Origin: Lonicera japonica
Taxonomy: Eukaryota; Streptophyta; Magnoliopsida; Dipsacales; Caprifoliaceae
Length of the DNA: 64,000 nucleotides
NCBI GenBank assembly: GCA_021464415.1
Contig: JAKCWG010000856.1
Coordinates: forward strand, 62,001 to 126,000
Direction: 5' to 3'
Every line of letters begins with the position of its first letter. Positions within the stretch are counted from its first letter, which is position 1. The notes below the pieces were generated by a model. That model had not been told where the DNA came from, did no database searches, and worked only from the letters and a program-made list of their open reading frames with translations. Positions 36,519-49,055 of the stretch are shown piece after piece. The position numbers and the translations under genes are program-made.

Positions 36519-36951
36519 TTAGAGCATCTCCAACCTTCTTGTATAATTTTGGCTTGTGTAAAATTTTCACGTTTTGTAAAAAAAAATGGTCTCCATCTGT
36601 CTTTTAAAAAAAATTGACGGATTTGTGTGAAAGAGTTTGTAAAATACAAACCTAATTTACAAATCCACGCCATCTTTCTCTCTCCTTAAATTTTTACAAA
36701 AAACATTAAAATATTATATATTTGAAATCTACTCATCAAGAGTTACAAAGTAAGATCCATTATTTTTCCAGAACTATTGAAAATTACATATAATGATACA
36801 TTCCATTTGTGTGATTTTCATTTGTTTATTTAAAATTTACACATGAGTATCATTGGAGCACAAAATAGATATGTGTATAATTTATTTATAAAAGTTCCTT
36901 ACACATAATATTTTAGATTAAAAATATACATAACCATTGGAGATGCTCTTA
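36519..36951. mobile_element. Tourist-like MITE with TTA target duplication
   Basis: The element is 36522-36948. It starts GAGCATCTCCAACC and ends with the inverted CCATTGGAGATGCTC, flanked by TTA on both sides (36519-36521 and 36949-36951). These ends and the TTA duplication fit the PIF/Harbinger (Tourist) group. It sits in the first unit of a roughly 121-bp tandem duplication; the second unit shows the empty TTA at 37062-37064. Confidence 0.85.
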
Positions 36952-37258
36952 TAGTATTTTATTTAATGTAAATTTTAAAATCTTTGTTTATTTATTTTAG
37001 CCAAATAAAGTAGAGTTTAAATTTATTTGGAATACTAATATTAATATAAAAATAAAGGGAGTTATACTATTTTATTTAATATAAATTGTAAAATATTTTG
37101 TTTAAAATCAAAAAGGCATGTTTGTCTTCACAAAAAAAGGGAAAACACTTAATCTATTCGTAGTTTTATGTATAGTATAGATATATATTTTTTTCATTTT
37201 CTTCTTTTTAATTTAATTTTTAAGAGAGATGGATAAATCCAATGGATTCAATGGGAGG

Positions 37259-38200
37259 GGCTACAAAATTCAAGTACAATCACATGCCAGGAAGGGTTTT
37301 AGGCGACACACACTAATAGGGTTCGTCTCCTAAAACTTTACTTAAGCGACATACATTAATGTACGTCTCTTAAAACTGCACTTACGCGACGTACGTCCAT
37401 ATACGTCACCTAAAACTCCACTTAAGCGACGTACATAAATGTACATCACTTAAAACTCCACTTAAGCGACATACATCAATGTACGTCTCTTAAAAGTCCA
37501 CTTACGCGATGTACAAATATAATACGTCTCCTAAACCTATACGTTAGGCGACGCACTTCATAAGGTACGTTGCCTAAAGGTTTCCTCATGAAGGCCTTCA
37601 ACGATGACGTTTAGGCGACGCACATTGATTTGTGTACGTCGCCTAAGATGTCTCATAGGCAACGTACACAAATCAATGTACGTCTCCTAGACGTTAACTT
37701 AGGCAACGCACAATGACCAATGTACGTCTATTAAAGGTATTTTACCCTTCAATTTTTAATAAAATTATAAGTATTTGGAAAATTTAAACTATCACTTAGG
37801 TGACGTATAATGGTCATTGTACGTTGCCTAATGGTATTTTCCCCCCTTAATTTTCTCCAGAATTTGACAAATTCTAGTCTTCACTTAGGTGACCCACAAT
37901 GGTCGTTGTGTGTCGCCTAAAGGTATATCCGCCCTCAATTTCCACCAAAATTTTAAATGTTTGAAAAATTTATAATTCACTTAGGAGACGTATAATGACC
38001 AATGCACATCGTTTAAAGTTATTTTCTCCCTCACTTTTTAACAAAATTTCAAATATTTTGGAAATTTAAAATTCACTTAGGAGACATACAATGACCAATA
38101 TACATGGCTTAAAGGTATTTTTCCCCTCAAATTTTACCAAAATTTCAAATATTTGAGAAATTTAAATTTCACTTCGCCTATGTTTGTCGTATAAATAAGC
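37259..38200. mobile_element. Isolated CACTA-type subterminal region
   Basis: About 900 bp packed with TTAGGCGACGTA-like motifs in both orientations, closely related to those of the CACTA element at 1583-10542. It has five exact 40-bp units at 37341-37540 and then four to five units of about 88-96 bp (37794-38169). GGCTACAAAATT at about 37258 could be a decayed CACTACAAAA end. At the right, TATAAATA (about 38192) and a CT-rich stretch resemble a promoter and leader. No transposase and no second end are present, so this is a fragment. Confidence 0.65.
37341..37540. repeat. Five tandem 40-bp palindromic units
   Basis: Units start at 37341, 37381, 37421, 37461 and 37501 with an exact 40-bp period. 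Each reads CTTAAGCGACGTACAT followed by a near-inverted ATGTACGTCKCTTAAA, so every unit can form its own hairpin. They belong to the CACTA subterminal block. Confidence 0.85.
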
Positions 38201-39728
38201 CTTTATCCCCAATTCCTATATCAAATTTAGACCTAATTATCAACGCTCGCGTCTCTCTCTCTCGTGCGTGCGAGAGATAAAGAGAACAATATAATTTAGA
38301 TAGAGAGAATAATATCAGAAAAACAAATCTTTCAGTAAATTAATAAATTATCAACTTATCAATTAACTTACCGATAAATTAAAATATCGTTTAATTAATA
38401 AAATTGGCCGATCCGACCTAGTGGCAATTAATAAATTTATCCATTTCCTCCTAAATCTATTCGATTAGATCCCTAACCCCTCAATCGCACCACCCATCTC
38501 CCCCTCAATCGCATCGCCCATCTCAAAACCTTAACGCTTTTCCATCGCACCACCATCACGCAACCACTCTCTATCGGCGCAACCATTTGCCATCCTGGAC
38601 TAACACCACCACTCTCAATCGGTACACCGTGTAATACCTACCTATTGTATGGTTAAACATTCTTATAATTAATATTCAATAATTTAATGATTCTTACATT
38701 AAATATTTTTTTCAAGGAACAAAGTTTGCATTGTTTATTTACGAATTCTTTTGTTTAGTTGTTAAAATATGAAAAATATGTTTTTTTCTACATAATATAG
38801 TTCTTTTATAATCCTAAGTATTATTAAGGAATTAATAATAGCTCAAAGCGCTATCATGCATGTTATTTGAAAGTAGGATTTCACGAATTAGTTTAGTGAA
38901 GCGTCATTGTTATACTTATGGCTCGTTTAGCTGCTCCTTGTCAAATTATAAATTAGGTAGTTTATGCTTATCACATTTAATTAAGTATTTCTCTCTCAAT
39001 TTAAAATATATTATTACAGCAAAACTTAAACCCGCACCATTTGATATATATATATACCACTTGTCTCGTCTCGACCCACTTTGATGAGTTATAATTATAT
39101 GATATAAATATTCTAAAAAACATTTGGCAAACTTAGGGTGGCCAATCTATTTATTTATATTTTAGAAATATAATATTACAAGATTCTAGCTGTACTTCAA
39201 AAAGGACATTAAGAGTTTGTTAAACAAATATTTCTCATAACTAAAACCTAAAAGCAAGAATTTTTAAAACAAAAATGAGTGAAAAAATCCTTAGTCTTGC
39301 CGAATCTTCATTTTGACAAATTACAGGGCTACTTAGTTAGGCGAAATAGCAGACTACCGTCTAGGTTGGGTATAATCGGCCCTAGGCGGGGAGTTTTAGA
39401 ACACCTTAAAGTATTATAACATTACACTCGGTATAGTATGGTACAGTACACTCGGTATAGTACGGTATGGTATACTTGGTATAGTACGGTACATCGTAAA
39501 GTATTTTGGATTCCTTCTTTTTTCTCCTTTCACCTGCCAATAGATACAATACTATCAATCAATGTAAATGTTGAATTCTTAGCCCTTTCACCCGCTATTA
39601 GATCAAAGTAAACTCTCACACATCAATAAATTTTTTTACATTAAAAATGCTATAACTTAAAATAAAAAATTCAAAATTTAATATTTAATATTTAAACTCT
39701 ACTAATTGATGCTGAAAGAATATCGCGT
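38201..39728. other. Gene-free interval
   Basis: No gene is supported. CT-rich stretches near 38250-38275 and 38450-38620 may be leader sequence of a lost CACTA gene. Short repeats of CTCGGTATAGTACGGTA-type words occur at about 39428-39495. Confidence 0.45.
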
Positions 39729-41338
39729 TGTGTTAGCCCAAGTGCAGGCACGTCAATTTATAGAATAGTCTCGAAAGTCCGAGTGTCGAACCACAAGGAT
39801 AATCGAAAAGGAATGGAATGGATTACAGGTTAAATGATTTTCTGGTTTTGTGAGTTGGATAGGTGAAATCGAACAACATAAATGTAAATAAGGTGTGAAA
39901 GTTAATAAGAAAGCACTAAGGTAGGTGGAGGATAGTTGCAATACAATAGACGGCAATCGCAATCTCAAACAAAGATTTCAACACAAAATTGTCAAAATGC
40001 GGAATATTGTGATAACTCTCATTAGCAAATGGTGTGAAGCTAGGCAACTCATTCCCGAGTTAAAGGCATATTAAGAGGGAATATCACAAAATTCCCCCAA
40101 CGGCGAAGCTATCATATCTATCTCTTAGCTACGGGTGCGAAGCTATGCGACTCATTCTCAATGAAGCTAATCCGAGATAGCGATGATAATCTCATCAAAA
40201 CAAGGTTTTATATTTATCATGTATATGAAATCTCATGTTTCAAAAGAATGAAAATTAAGTAGCGAATCATCTCAATGACACGAAATGAAGTTTGTGGAAT
40301 AAATTCACCAACTAGCCAATCATTACTTTAGAAAGACAGTAAGGAATCTAAATATCACGCAAAGTGTACAAAGCACTCAAACTATCATTAAGCAATTCGA
40401 AAACTAGATTAACAAATTTATAAATCATCTATGGAATTTAAGAACTCTTTGTAATTTCTACTAAAAGGAATAAATATCCATAGATGGGGAAATGAGCTAC
40501 AAGCGTTTTAGGACCATATAAATATATTGTATTTTCATTATTGAACAAGCACTAAGCATACAAGGCATGAAAAGTCTAATCGTATAATGAAAATACCTAG
40601 AAAGGTTGTAGAATGAAGGATTTAGAAAGAAAAATGATTAATAAATATTTGACAAACTTTAAACATTGATTGAGAAATTAATTACCGAAAATTATATCGC
40701 GATTCACCTCCATAACCTTAGTAAAAGACTACTCCATAATAAACGCAAGAACAAATATTAAAGAAGAAGAAATCATTCTTACAAAACAAGAAATTACAAG
40801 AGAAAAATGAAGAAAATATACAACTTTTAGCTTTCCCTTCTCTCTAGCACTTTCTTGTGTAAAAAACAAGATAATCCATCTCCCATGCTCTCCTAGACTA
40901 ACTCTAGCCCAAAAAAGTACCTTAATTAATATAAAATGCAAGGGAAAATATCTTAGGTACAAGAATCCCCAAAAAAGGGCTAAAACTAGAAGTAGGTGGC
41001 TGTCCCCGCCAGGCCATGATCGATCATGGCCAACCCATGATCGATCATAGGGTATTCTGCCTGATGGTGATTTGTACCATGATCGATCATGCTTCTGAAA
41101 ATTCTTCAAAACAGCACTTTTGCGAGCTTTTAACTAGCACTTGATCAATTCCTTGAGGGACATTGAATCCCATGCCTATAAACACAACAAAAACGCACCT
41201 AGCGGGACGATATTAGATACAAACTCGCTAAGATACTAGTCTCGAGATAAGCGGATAATTTAAGCATAATTAATGCAAATAAACGTGTCAAGTCACTCCG
41301 TAAAGGAGTGAACGAATGACAATATTATGCATTTATCA
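39729..41338 (-). repeat. 3' LTR of the Athila-type element
   Basis: Read on the minus strand the LTR begins TGATAAATGCATAATATTG at 41338. It is directly preceded by a polypurine tract (reverse complement of 41339-41352, AAGTTGAGGGGAGT). It probably ends ...TAACACA near 39729, giving about 1.6 kb. The left limit is inferred from a TG/CA end, since the other LTR is outside the window. Three copies of the palindrome CATGATCGATCATG (or a close variant) lie at 41014-41091. Confidence 0.7.
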
Positions 41339-42670
41339 ACTCCCCTCAACTTATCTCTTGCTAGTCACTTAGCAAGACAACAATTAAATACATACAAAAA
41401 TACTATGCTATACAAAAAGTTGTTAACTTCTAAGTTCCCAAAGAAGACGAGTTGCATCTCGTGAAAGTTTTCAGAAATGATACCTACAAACATTAGAAGT
41501 TTGATCATGATGAACGACGAGAATGAAGATTTCAAGTTTCAATTTGCAAAGCAAGAGGCATTTCTATCAAATTTCCAGAATGACGGACTTTTGAATGATT
41601 ATCTAATTCGCCTATCTCCCGTACAACACAATCCCATATTCCCCATTACTCACATGCTAGACTTTGGATGAATCAATTCAATATAAAAACAAAGAGATAT
41701 AATCATTCAAGAAGGAAGAGAGAATTTTTTCTAAAACAAAAGCTCCAAAATTTGTCCATTTTAAGCACTTTCTTTATCTTTTACTTGGAAATTCTGCTAA
41801 ATTAGATCAGGGCGGTTTTCATCTCTATGGGGGGCAGTTGTCTCACTTATGAAATTTTTACATAACTTGCTCATTCATTAGAGCTTGAAGGAAACTATTC
41901 ACCCTTTCCTATATGGTAACCTTTACCCATCCATAATATTAGACAAAAAGACTTAAGATTTAGTCAAGTGAAGCTTTAAATCAATATTAGGATAAAAGTC
42001 ATCCAAGTTATCAAAGTGCTATGCATTTGTCCTCTCATTGGAGGATCTTTTCGAAAGAGCTTCCATCATTTTTGGACAAAAATTTCTCTTCTCTCAATGA
42101 AAATAAATCTAGGTGTTATTACCAAATTAGAAACACCCAAAGCAATCTAGCATATGGAACAGGGAATATAACCGGATATGAGACTAAGTGAAGCAAGGCA
42201 ATTTAGATTATCATTCAAATTCCTTCCAGATCAAAGAAATTCATGCCAAAAGCTAATGAAACAATAGTCTTCATTAAAAAAAAATCAATCATTCATCAAT
42301 TTTTAAACTTAAAAAAATAAATTTGAACAGGTCTCCATACTCATGGAAATAAACAAAAGAAAGCCAAACGCAAAAACAATGGAACGCATACCCCCCAACT
42401 TAAAAAAAGCATCGTCCTCAATGGAAAGAGAACACGAAATGCAGGGAGGGATTTCTTTGGCTAAACTTTCCATGAGACTAAAGAAGAGACAAAAACAAAA
42501 CTATACAAAAACGGGTTAGAATTAGCGTTAGCAAAAATCATAATATTAAACCATTAAAACAACGTTCTAAAGTTAACATCATGTCTAAATTCTAATACAA
42601 CCCAAAAGAAAATAAATTAAAACCAAACATAAATATAACTAATAAAGAGTTCTCAGGTTTAGCAATATCA
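41339..42670 (-). other. Non-coding 3' region of the Athila-type element
   Basis: Lies between the post-pol frame and the polypurine tract. No supported coding region. Confidence 0.5.
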
Positions 42671-44009
42671 TCACATGTAAGGAGGTGGAGGTGGGGGAAA
42701 ACGACCGTACAACGCCTCGAATTGCTGGCATATAAACTCCTGCTGAGCCGCCATCTGTGCAGCCATGCGTACTTCAACTCGAGTTTCGACTTGGGCTGCA
42801 ATGTCCATCTCCAACCTGTCTTGGCATAGTGCCAGAATCTCAACTCTCTCGTTGACACATGCAAACCGCGTTTGCATAACTTCATTCATCTGCTCAAACT
42901 GGGCTCGAATGAATTCCATGTTCTCATCTACAGGCCCAGAGCTTGCTCTTCTTCATTGCCTTGAAGGACCTGAGAGATCCACTCCTGCTTCCTCTTCCCC
43001 CTCTTCTTCTTCATCACCCGGTGGTGGTGCAACTGTGGAAGAACTCGGTTGGTTCCTCAATTGACCAGCGGCTCGAGTTTGGGTGGACCTGTTAAGAGGC
43101 GCTCTGGGCATTTTCTTTTCATCCTCATCCCTTTCTTGAACACCCGCTCCCAAGCGTACATGAGTAATCAAGGACCCGAATTTAATTGTCTCATTATGGG
43201 CAACCAAATCTATAATTCTCGCAATATGCCCAATGATTTATCATAGCAAGCAACAACGCTTGTTCGTTGCTATAGCGTATAATACGTACGCTTAAGATGG
43301 GTAAATATGCTAGATATGCGAGGTTGGGTCTAAAGCATTAGAAACTACTAGCCACAGTGTCCTAAGGCTATCGTGTAGGTTGCTTCTATCAAATTGGGTC
43401 CCAATTCACTCCATGGGACTACTGCTAAAATTGAGGCTAAATCGTTAGCCGAGGGCTCTACATAATTAGTGCCATCCGAATAAGGGAGGTCATGGGCATT
43501 GTGCCGCAAAACCGGGATCCCTGTGATCCCACTCAACACTTCTAAATTGAAATGGACTATTTTCCCATGGACATGAGCAATATATGTGTACAAGGTATTG
43601 GAAACTTGAATCAAACTTGCAACAAATTCACAACAAATGGTTATATTACATTGATTTCTTGTTCGCGCAAATAGTTGATCCATCCCGGATTTCGTTGGAA
43701 TGTTGCTCGTTGGGGGAAATCATCCAGCGTACCGCTGTAGACTGGCCTCTTAATCACCACCGTCCTAGGTTTGAAGGCATACTTCCACCACTCGAACTCT
43801 TGGCAACATCGAAACCCACGATAGCCACACCTTGCGGCTTGAATTACAACCGGCTTGGTGGGAAGGTGAGAGGAAGCCATGGGGAAGTATTGGGATGCTT
43901 GGGAGGGGAATAAGATAAGAATTTTTGAAATTTGAGTGGGTAGGGCTCGAAATTGGTATAAAGAGAGAGAAAATTGGAGTTTGAGATGGGTTTGACGATT
44001 GGGGCTCAA
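42671..44009 (-). pseudogene. Athila-type post-pol frame (env-like position), broken
   Basis: Minus-strand remnants in shifting frames between integrase and the 3' LTR. The segment 44009-43641 includes WWKYAFKPRTVVIKRPVY. The segment 43683-43348 includes KIVHFNLEVLSGITGIP, which resembles the conserved core of the plant retrotransposon post-pol proteins. The segments 43207-42953 and 42919-42671 give a charged, Glu-rich then helical, coiled-coil-like tail ending GRFPPPPPPYM. The frame occupies the place of the putative env gene of Athila elements, whose function is unproven. At least two frame breaks make it non-functional. Confidence 0.55.
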
Positions 44010-44183
44010 AATTGGGAGATTTGATAGGCGATTTTAGGTGGGGAAGGATGTAAATGGTGTTTGGGGAGGATTGGGGAGGATTGGGGAAGAATGTGGGTGA
44101 AGGGGCTAGGGTTTGGAGAGGTTAGAAAAGGGGGAAATGAGAAATGGGAGCTTTGTCTACGGTTTCCCTGTTTTAAATTTGGA

Positions 44184-44302
44184 CCATGATCGATCATGGC
44201 CAACCCATGATCGACCATGATGTAATCTGCCCAGCCAGAATTTGTACAAGATCGATCATGCTACCCACTGCCAACTCCTTTGTCCTCCATGATCGATCAT
44301 GG
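44184..44302. repeat. Cluster of CATGATCGATCATG palindromes
   Basis: Perfect or near-perfect copies at 44184-44199, 44206-44219, 44249-44260 and 44287-44302, spaced 20-45 bp. The same cluster, with the same intervening words, is found in the LTR at 41014-41091. It lies between the integrase stop and the post-pol frame. Confidence 0.85.
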
Positions 44303-44467
44303 ACCAATCTGCCAGAAAAATTTTCCTTCCATTCTTTTCTCTATAACACATTATGGCTCCCCCCAACTTGGTCGGTTCATTCCTAATGACACCCGAATCT
44401 CTAATAAAAATTCCTGAAACTCAAAAATACTAATAAAAATATTATTTACAAAATCGACCCATGCTTG

Positions 44468-47016
44468 TTAGGCATAAGTCGGGTCTTCGAGAGGGGTGGA
44501 CTCCTCTCGAGGTGGGAATTCCAAAAATCGCTTAAGGCATTGTCCGTTCACTTTGAACATGAAGTCGGTTTTGAGATCCTCAACATTCACAGCCCCAAAA
44601 GGAAATACATGTCGGACAATGTATGGGCCGGTCCAACGAGACTTCAACTTTTCCGGGAAGAGGTGCAGACACGTGTCATAAACAAGAACTTTGTGCCCAA
44701 GTTTGAATTATTTTCTCAAAATGGATTTATCATGAAAAATTTTGGCATGTTCCTTGCTTATCTTTGCGTTATCATATGCATCTCTTCTCAATTCCTCAAT
44801 TTCATCAATTTGTAACTTACGGTCAAGCCCGGCTCTTTCTAAATCAAAGTTAACCATCTTAGTTGCCCAGTATGATTTGTGTTCCAACTCTATTGGCAAA
44901 TGACATGATTTTTCATACATAATGCGATAGGGAGACATATCTAGAGTTGTTTTATACGCAGTACAGTAAGCCCAAAGTTCGTCGGTCAATCTCAATGACT
45001 AATCCTTGCGATTCAGGTTTACCGTTTTCTCCAGAATCTGTTTGATCTCCTTATTTGCCAACTCGGCTTGACTGTTGGTATGAGGACGATAAGTGAGCGA
45101 CACTTTGTGGTTTACACCATACTTTTGGATTAATGACTGAAATGGCCTATTGCAAAAGCGAGTACCGCCATCGCTTATTATTGCCTTAGGTGTGCCAAAG
45201 CGTGCAAGAATGTGTTCTTTCCAGAATCGGATCACCACTTTGTGATCATTCTTCTTGCACGCTTTGGCTTCCACCCATTTTGAAACATAGTCTACGGTAA
45301 CTAAAATGTAAAGGTTACTGTAGGAGGATGGGAATGGTCCCATAAAGTCGATGCCCCGGCAATCAAATATTTCGATCATCAGGATTGGATTGAGTGGCAT
45401 CATATTCCTCTTGGAGATCCCTCCAAGCATTTGCATCTTTGACATGCCTTGCAAAAATATTGTGCGTCCTTAAAGAGCGACGGCCAGTACAGTCCTCTTA
45501 GCAAAATCTTGGCGTTAGTCTTCTTTGCCGAGAAGTGTCCTCCGCAAGTTTCGGAATGGAAGGAAGACAAAACTCTCTCTACTTCTTCATCTGGGATGCA
45601 CAGGCCGATAATCTGATCCGCACAATATTTGAACAGTTACGGTTCATCCTAATAAAATAGACCCACTTCGCTCAAGAACCTTTTTTTGTCTTTTGCGCCC
45701 CTTGACTTTGGTATCTTATTGGTAACAGGATAGTTTACAATGTCTGCATACCATGCGAGTGTCGAGATTGCCAATAGTTACTCGTCTAGAAATAAGTCTT
45801 GGATCGGGCTTTCTTCGATGTTGTTCATAAAAGTAAGTCGAGACATATAATCGGCCACCACGTTCTCGACTCCCTTTTTGTCCTTAATGCTTAAGTGGAA
45901 CTCTTGCAACAGGAGTATCCACCTCGGAAGCCGCGGCTTGGCATCATTCTTTGTGAACAAGTACTTTAAAGTCGCATGGTCCGTGAAAATAACAATGGGC
46001 AATCCTATCAAATAGGATCGAAACTTGTCCAAAGCGAATACAATTGCCAGAAGCTCTTTCTCTGTTGTGGTGTAATTCATTTGTGTATCGTTCAAGGTCC
46101 TGCTTGCATAATAAATTACACCCTGTTTCTTGCCTTTTCGTTGACCAAGAACCGCTCCAACCACATAGTCGCTCGTGTCACACATGAGATCGAATGGCAA
46201 GCTCCAGTCTAGTGTTTGCATAATTGGTGCGGTGGTGAGCATATGCTTTAGAGAGATAAAAGCTTCTTCGCACTTGGCATCCCATTCAAATGGCGCATCC
46301 TTAAGGAGTAGATTGCACATCGGCTTGGAAATAGAACTAAAGTTTTTGATAAACCTCCGATAGAACCCGGCATGTCCCAAAAATGATCGGACATCTTTCA
46401 CATTCTTGGGTGTAGGAAGTTTAGCAATCAATTCACTTTTTGCTTTGTCAACTTGAATTCCTTCTGACGAAATGATGTGCCCCAATAAGATACCCTTGGT
46501 AACCATAAAGTGACACTTCTCCCAACTTAACACCAATTATTTTTCCACGCATCGTTCCAAAACCTGTTCCAAGTTAGTCAAGAAATTTTTGAATGACTTA
46601 CCATAGACGATAAAGTCATCCATAAAAATGTCCAAAGTCCTTTCCACCATATCGCTAAAAATACTTAGCATACACCGTTGCAAAGTGGCCGGTGCATTAC
46701 ATAGACCAAAAGGCATTCTTCGATAAGCGAAGGTGCCAAAGAACATGTAAAGGTAGTATTTTCTTGATCATCTAGGTCAATCTCAATTTGATTGTACCTG
46801 AAAAACCATCGAGGAAAGAGTAATATTCATAGCCCGCTACCATTTCTAGAGTTTGATCCAAGAAGGAGAGTGGGAAATGATCTTTACGAGTTGCCTCATT
46901 GAGTTTATGGTAGTCAATGCACATTCACCGCCCAGCTGTGACTCTTTGTGGAATCAACTCGTTTGATTCATTCTTGATTACCGTAAGACCCAATTTTTTC
47001 GGTACCACTTGAGTTG
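44468..47016 (-). pseudogene. Ty3/gypsy pol: RT (C-terminal part), RNase H and integrase
   Basis: Reading on the minus strand from 47016: the rest of RT (FRMPFG-type motif as RRMPFGLCNAPA, catalytic FMDDF at about 46640); the RT/RNase H connection (HAGFYRRFIKNFSSISKP); RNase H (catalytic DTSDYVVGAVLGQ, then TEKELLAIVFALDKFRSYL and FTDH); an integrase zinc region near 45600-45450; and the integrase core with [16 protein letters not shown] and [12 protein letters not shown] as the D, D, E positions. The C-terminal part contains KSRWTGPYIV and ends at a TAA at 44468. In-frame stops at 46537, 44996 and 44705, and frame breaks near 46830 and 45454, make it non-functional. RT is interrupted at 47016 by the inverted-end LTR insertion and resumes at 55943. 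Confidence 0.92.
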
Positions 47017-49036
47017 TGTGAACACCTAATTTTGCGACCCCCGCAAAAATTTGGATTTTCAAAGAAATGAACACGCATGCATGCACGACCATTTTTGAAT
47101 GCACAAAAACTATGTAAATGTGATACATGTCAAAGACGAAAGCCGAAAGGATCCCGGATGAGGAGTTACAGAATTATCGAAAATTGTCGGAATCGAAAAC
47201 CGTCAAAACTCCTGGCAACTTGTGAAAGGAGAGTTACACATTTTAGATAATCCTCAAAATTTGAGAGTTGTTAGACATTATCAAAAGGAGTAGCATACTA
47301 GAAAATCAGCTCAATCCGACAGTCGGATCTCCGAAAATTCAGAAAATCATGAGTTTGATTCGGGTGATCAAATGGAGGTCTTCTCCAAGTTAAAATGGTT
47401 TGAAGTTTGGTAAGTAGATAGGCCTTGTTGTGGGGAATAATATATTCAAAATTCATCTTTGTCGGACATGGGATCATCAAGAAACAATTTCTCTATCGTG
47501 CAATTCTAGTCAAAATGTCCTTCGTAGAAAATTAAAATAAATATTGGCCTTCCCGAATTCTTCTCGACCTAAAATTTGGACACAAGATATAAAACATTTG
47601 GAGGGAAAACATATCCAAATATTAGCATAATCCAACGGCTAGAAGTTCATTTCTTGAGGTTGTTGTACGCAAGTACGTTTCCTATGCGGGAAGAAACTCT
47701 TTGTACTAATTCGAGGAGACCGAGTCCTTCCCAAACTCCGATTATCTTAAAAATTTTCCAGGGTGTAAAAGAATTATATTTAAAATATATATCCAAAATT
47801 AAGCATGATCCAACGGTGAGAACCTGACTTTTCGTCCAAACAAGGGACCTTATCTACAACAAGTACCTTTCCTATGCGGAAACAAACTCTTCGTACCAAT
47901 TAGAACAACAGGGAACCTTCCCGAAATCTGATCGACCTGAAATTTTGACAAAATTTAGAAGACTTCTATTCTCAATACATATCCAACAATCAGGATGATC
48001 CAACGGTGGGAATGTTTCACGATATGCTCCAAGAGTCCTAGTTGCAATCTCATTTCTTGCTCTCCAAGTATTTTTTCAACTATAAACAGACCCCCCCCTC
48101 CATTAATTATTTTTATCAACAATCAAGGGAATTTCGTGGTACACACCAAGAGATCCTTATTCTCTCCCTCCAAGGAGGCTCAGGTATAATTTTCTCTCTC
48201 TTCTTTTATTTATTCGTCAGTTTTATAATTCGTATTCTTGTCTGCATAATTTCTATCACTTGATAGCTTTTCAAAACCCTTTTTCAAAACTAAAGGCGTA
48301 TATTCCAAAATAGTATTATTACTTTTTTTACTTTTTCAAAAGCCCGGATTAGCAGTATTGTTATACGAAGGAATCAATAATTACTACATATCCAATCTAA
48401 CTCATAGATTGCAGTGTGTATGTGATAAATACTCGATTATGAAAGCATTGTTGCCATCTATATCGGTTTAATCAATAGACTATGGTACACGATCGGTCAA
48501 CTCGCCTCATATTACATCGAATATATGATTTCACATTGAATCAGTTTCTGAAAAGCCCAATACTTTACAAAATCACTTGTTTCATTGTATCTATTATTAT
48601 CAAACTCTCTTTTTCAAATCACACACACACTTATTTTCAAAATCATGGGCGAACTAAGAAACACATCGTTTTCATTCCATCCCCAAAATTTCGGTTTCTA
48701 AGGCAAGCACGAAAAGCTGTAAAGTAATAGCAATAGCATGCAAGAACTGAATTATAACACACATATATCCTACTCAAGAGACCGAAAGGGCGAATTGGTT
48801 GCCTAACACCTTCCCGATTCGTAACTTAATCCCCGAACCTTCGAATCAACTGGTTTCGCATACATTGTGTATAAGAGGATATTTAGTCCATAAATACATC
48901 TCTTTTACACAAATCTTTTTTGTTTGTTTAGTAAAACAAACTGGCAACTCTGATTCTTTTCAAAATCGATTTTCAAAGCAACAACGGAATCGCCTCCCAC
49001 GAGGACCCCCGTGCATCAAGAACGCGGGTTCTCACA
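47017..49036 (+). repeat. Full-length 5' LTR of the Tat/Ogre-like insertion
   Basis: Starts TGTGAACACC and ends GGGTTCTCACA, 2020 bp. A TATA box (CTATAAAC) lies at about 48078-48085, so transcripts (the start of R) should begin near 48110-48125. The inverted copy carries a better TATAAATA. Confidence 0.85.
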
Positions 49037-49055
49037 ATGGCGACTCTGCTGGGGA
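49037..49055 (+). other. Primer-binding site
   Basis: ATGGCGACTCTGCTGGGGA directly follows the LTR end. A TGGCGAC..GGGGA site is of the kind used by Tat/Ogre elements (a tRNA-Arg-type primer, as I recall; not verified). Confidence 0.6.

Noticed and set aside
37341..37540. Regular 40-bp repeats that look CRISPR-like
   Set aside because: The repeats are contiguous with no unique spacers, are palindromic throughout, match CACTA subterminal motifs, and the genome is a plant.
42671..44009. A functional envelope gene
   Set aside because: The post-pol frame is broken in several places and an envelope role for such plant frames is unproven; called a pseudogene of unknown function.
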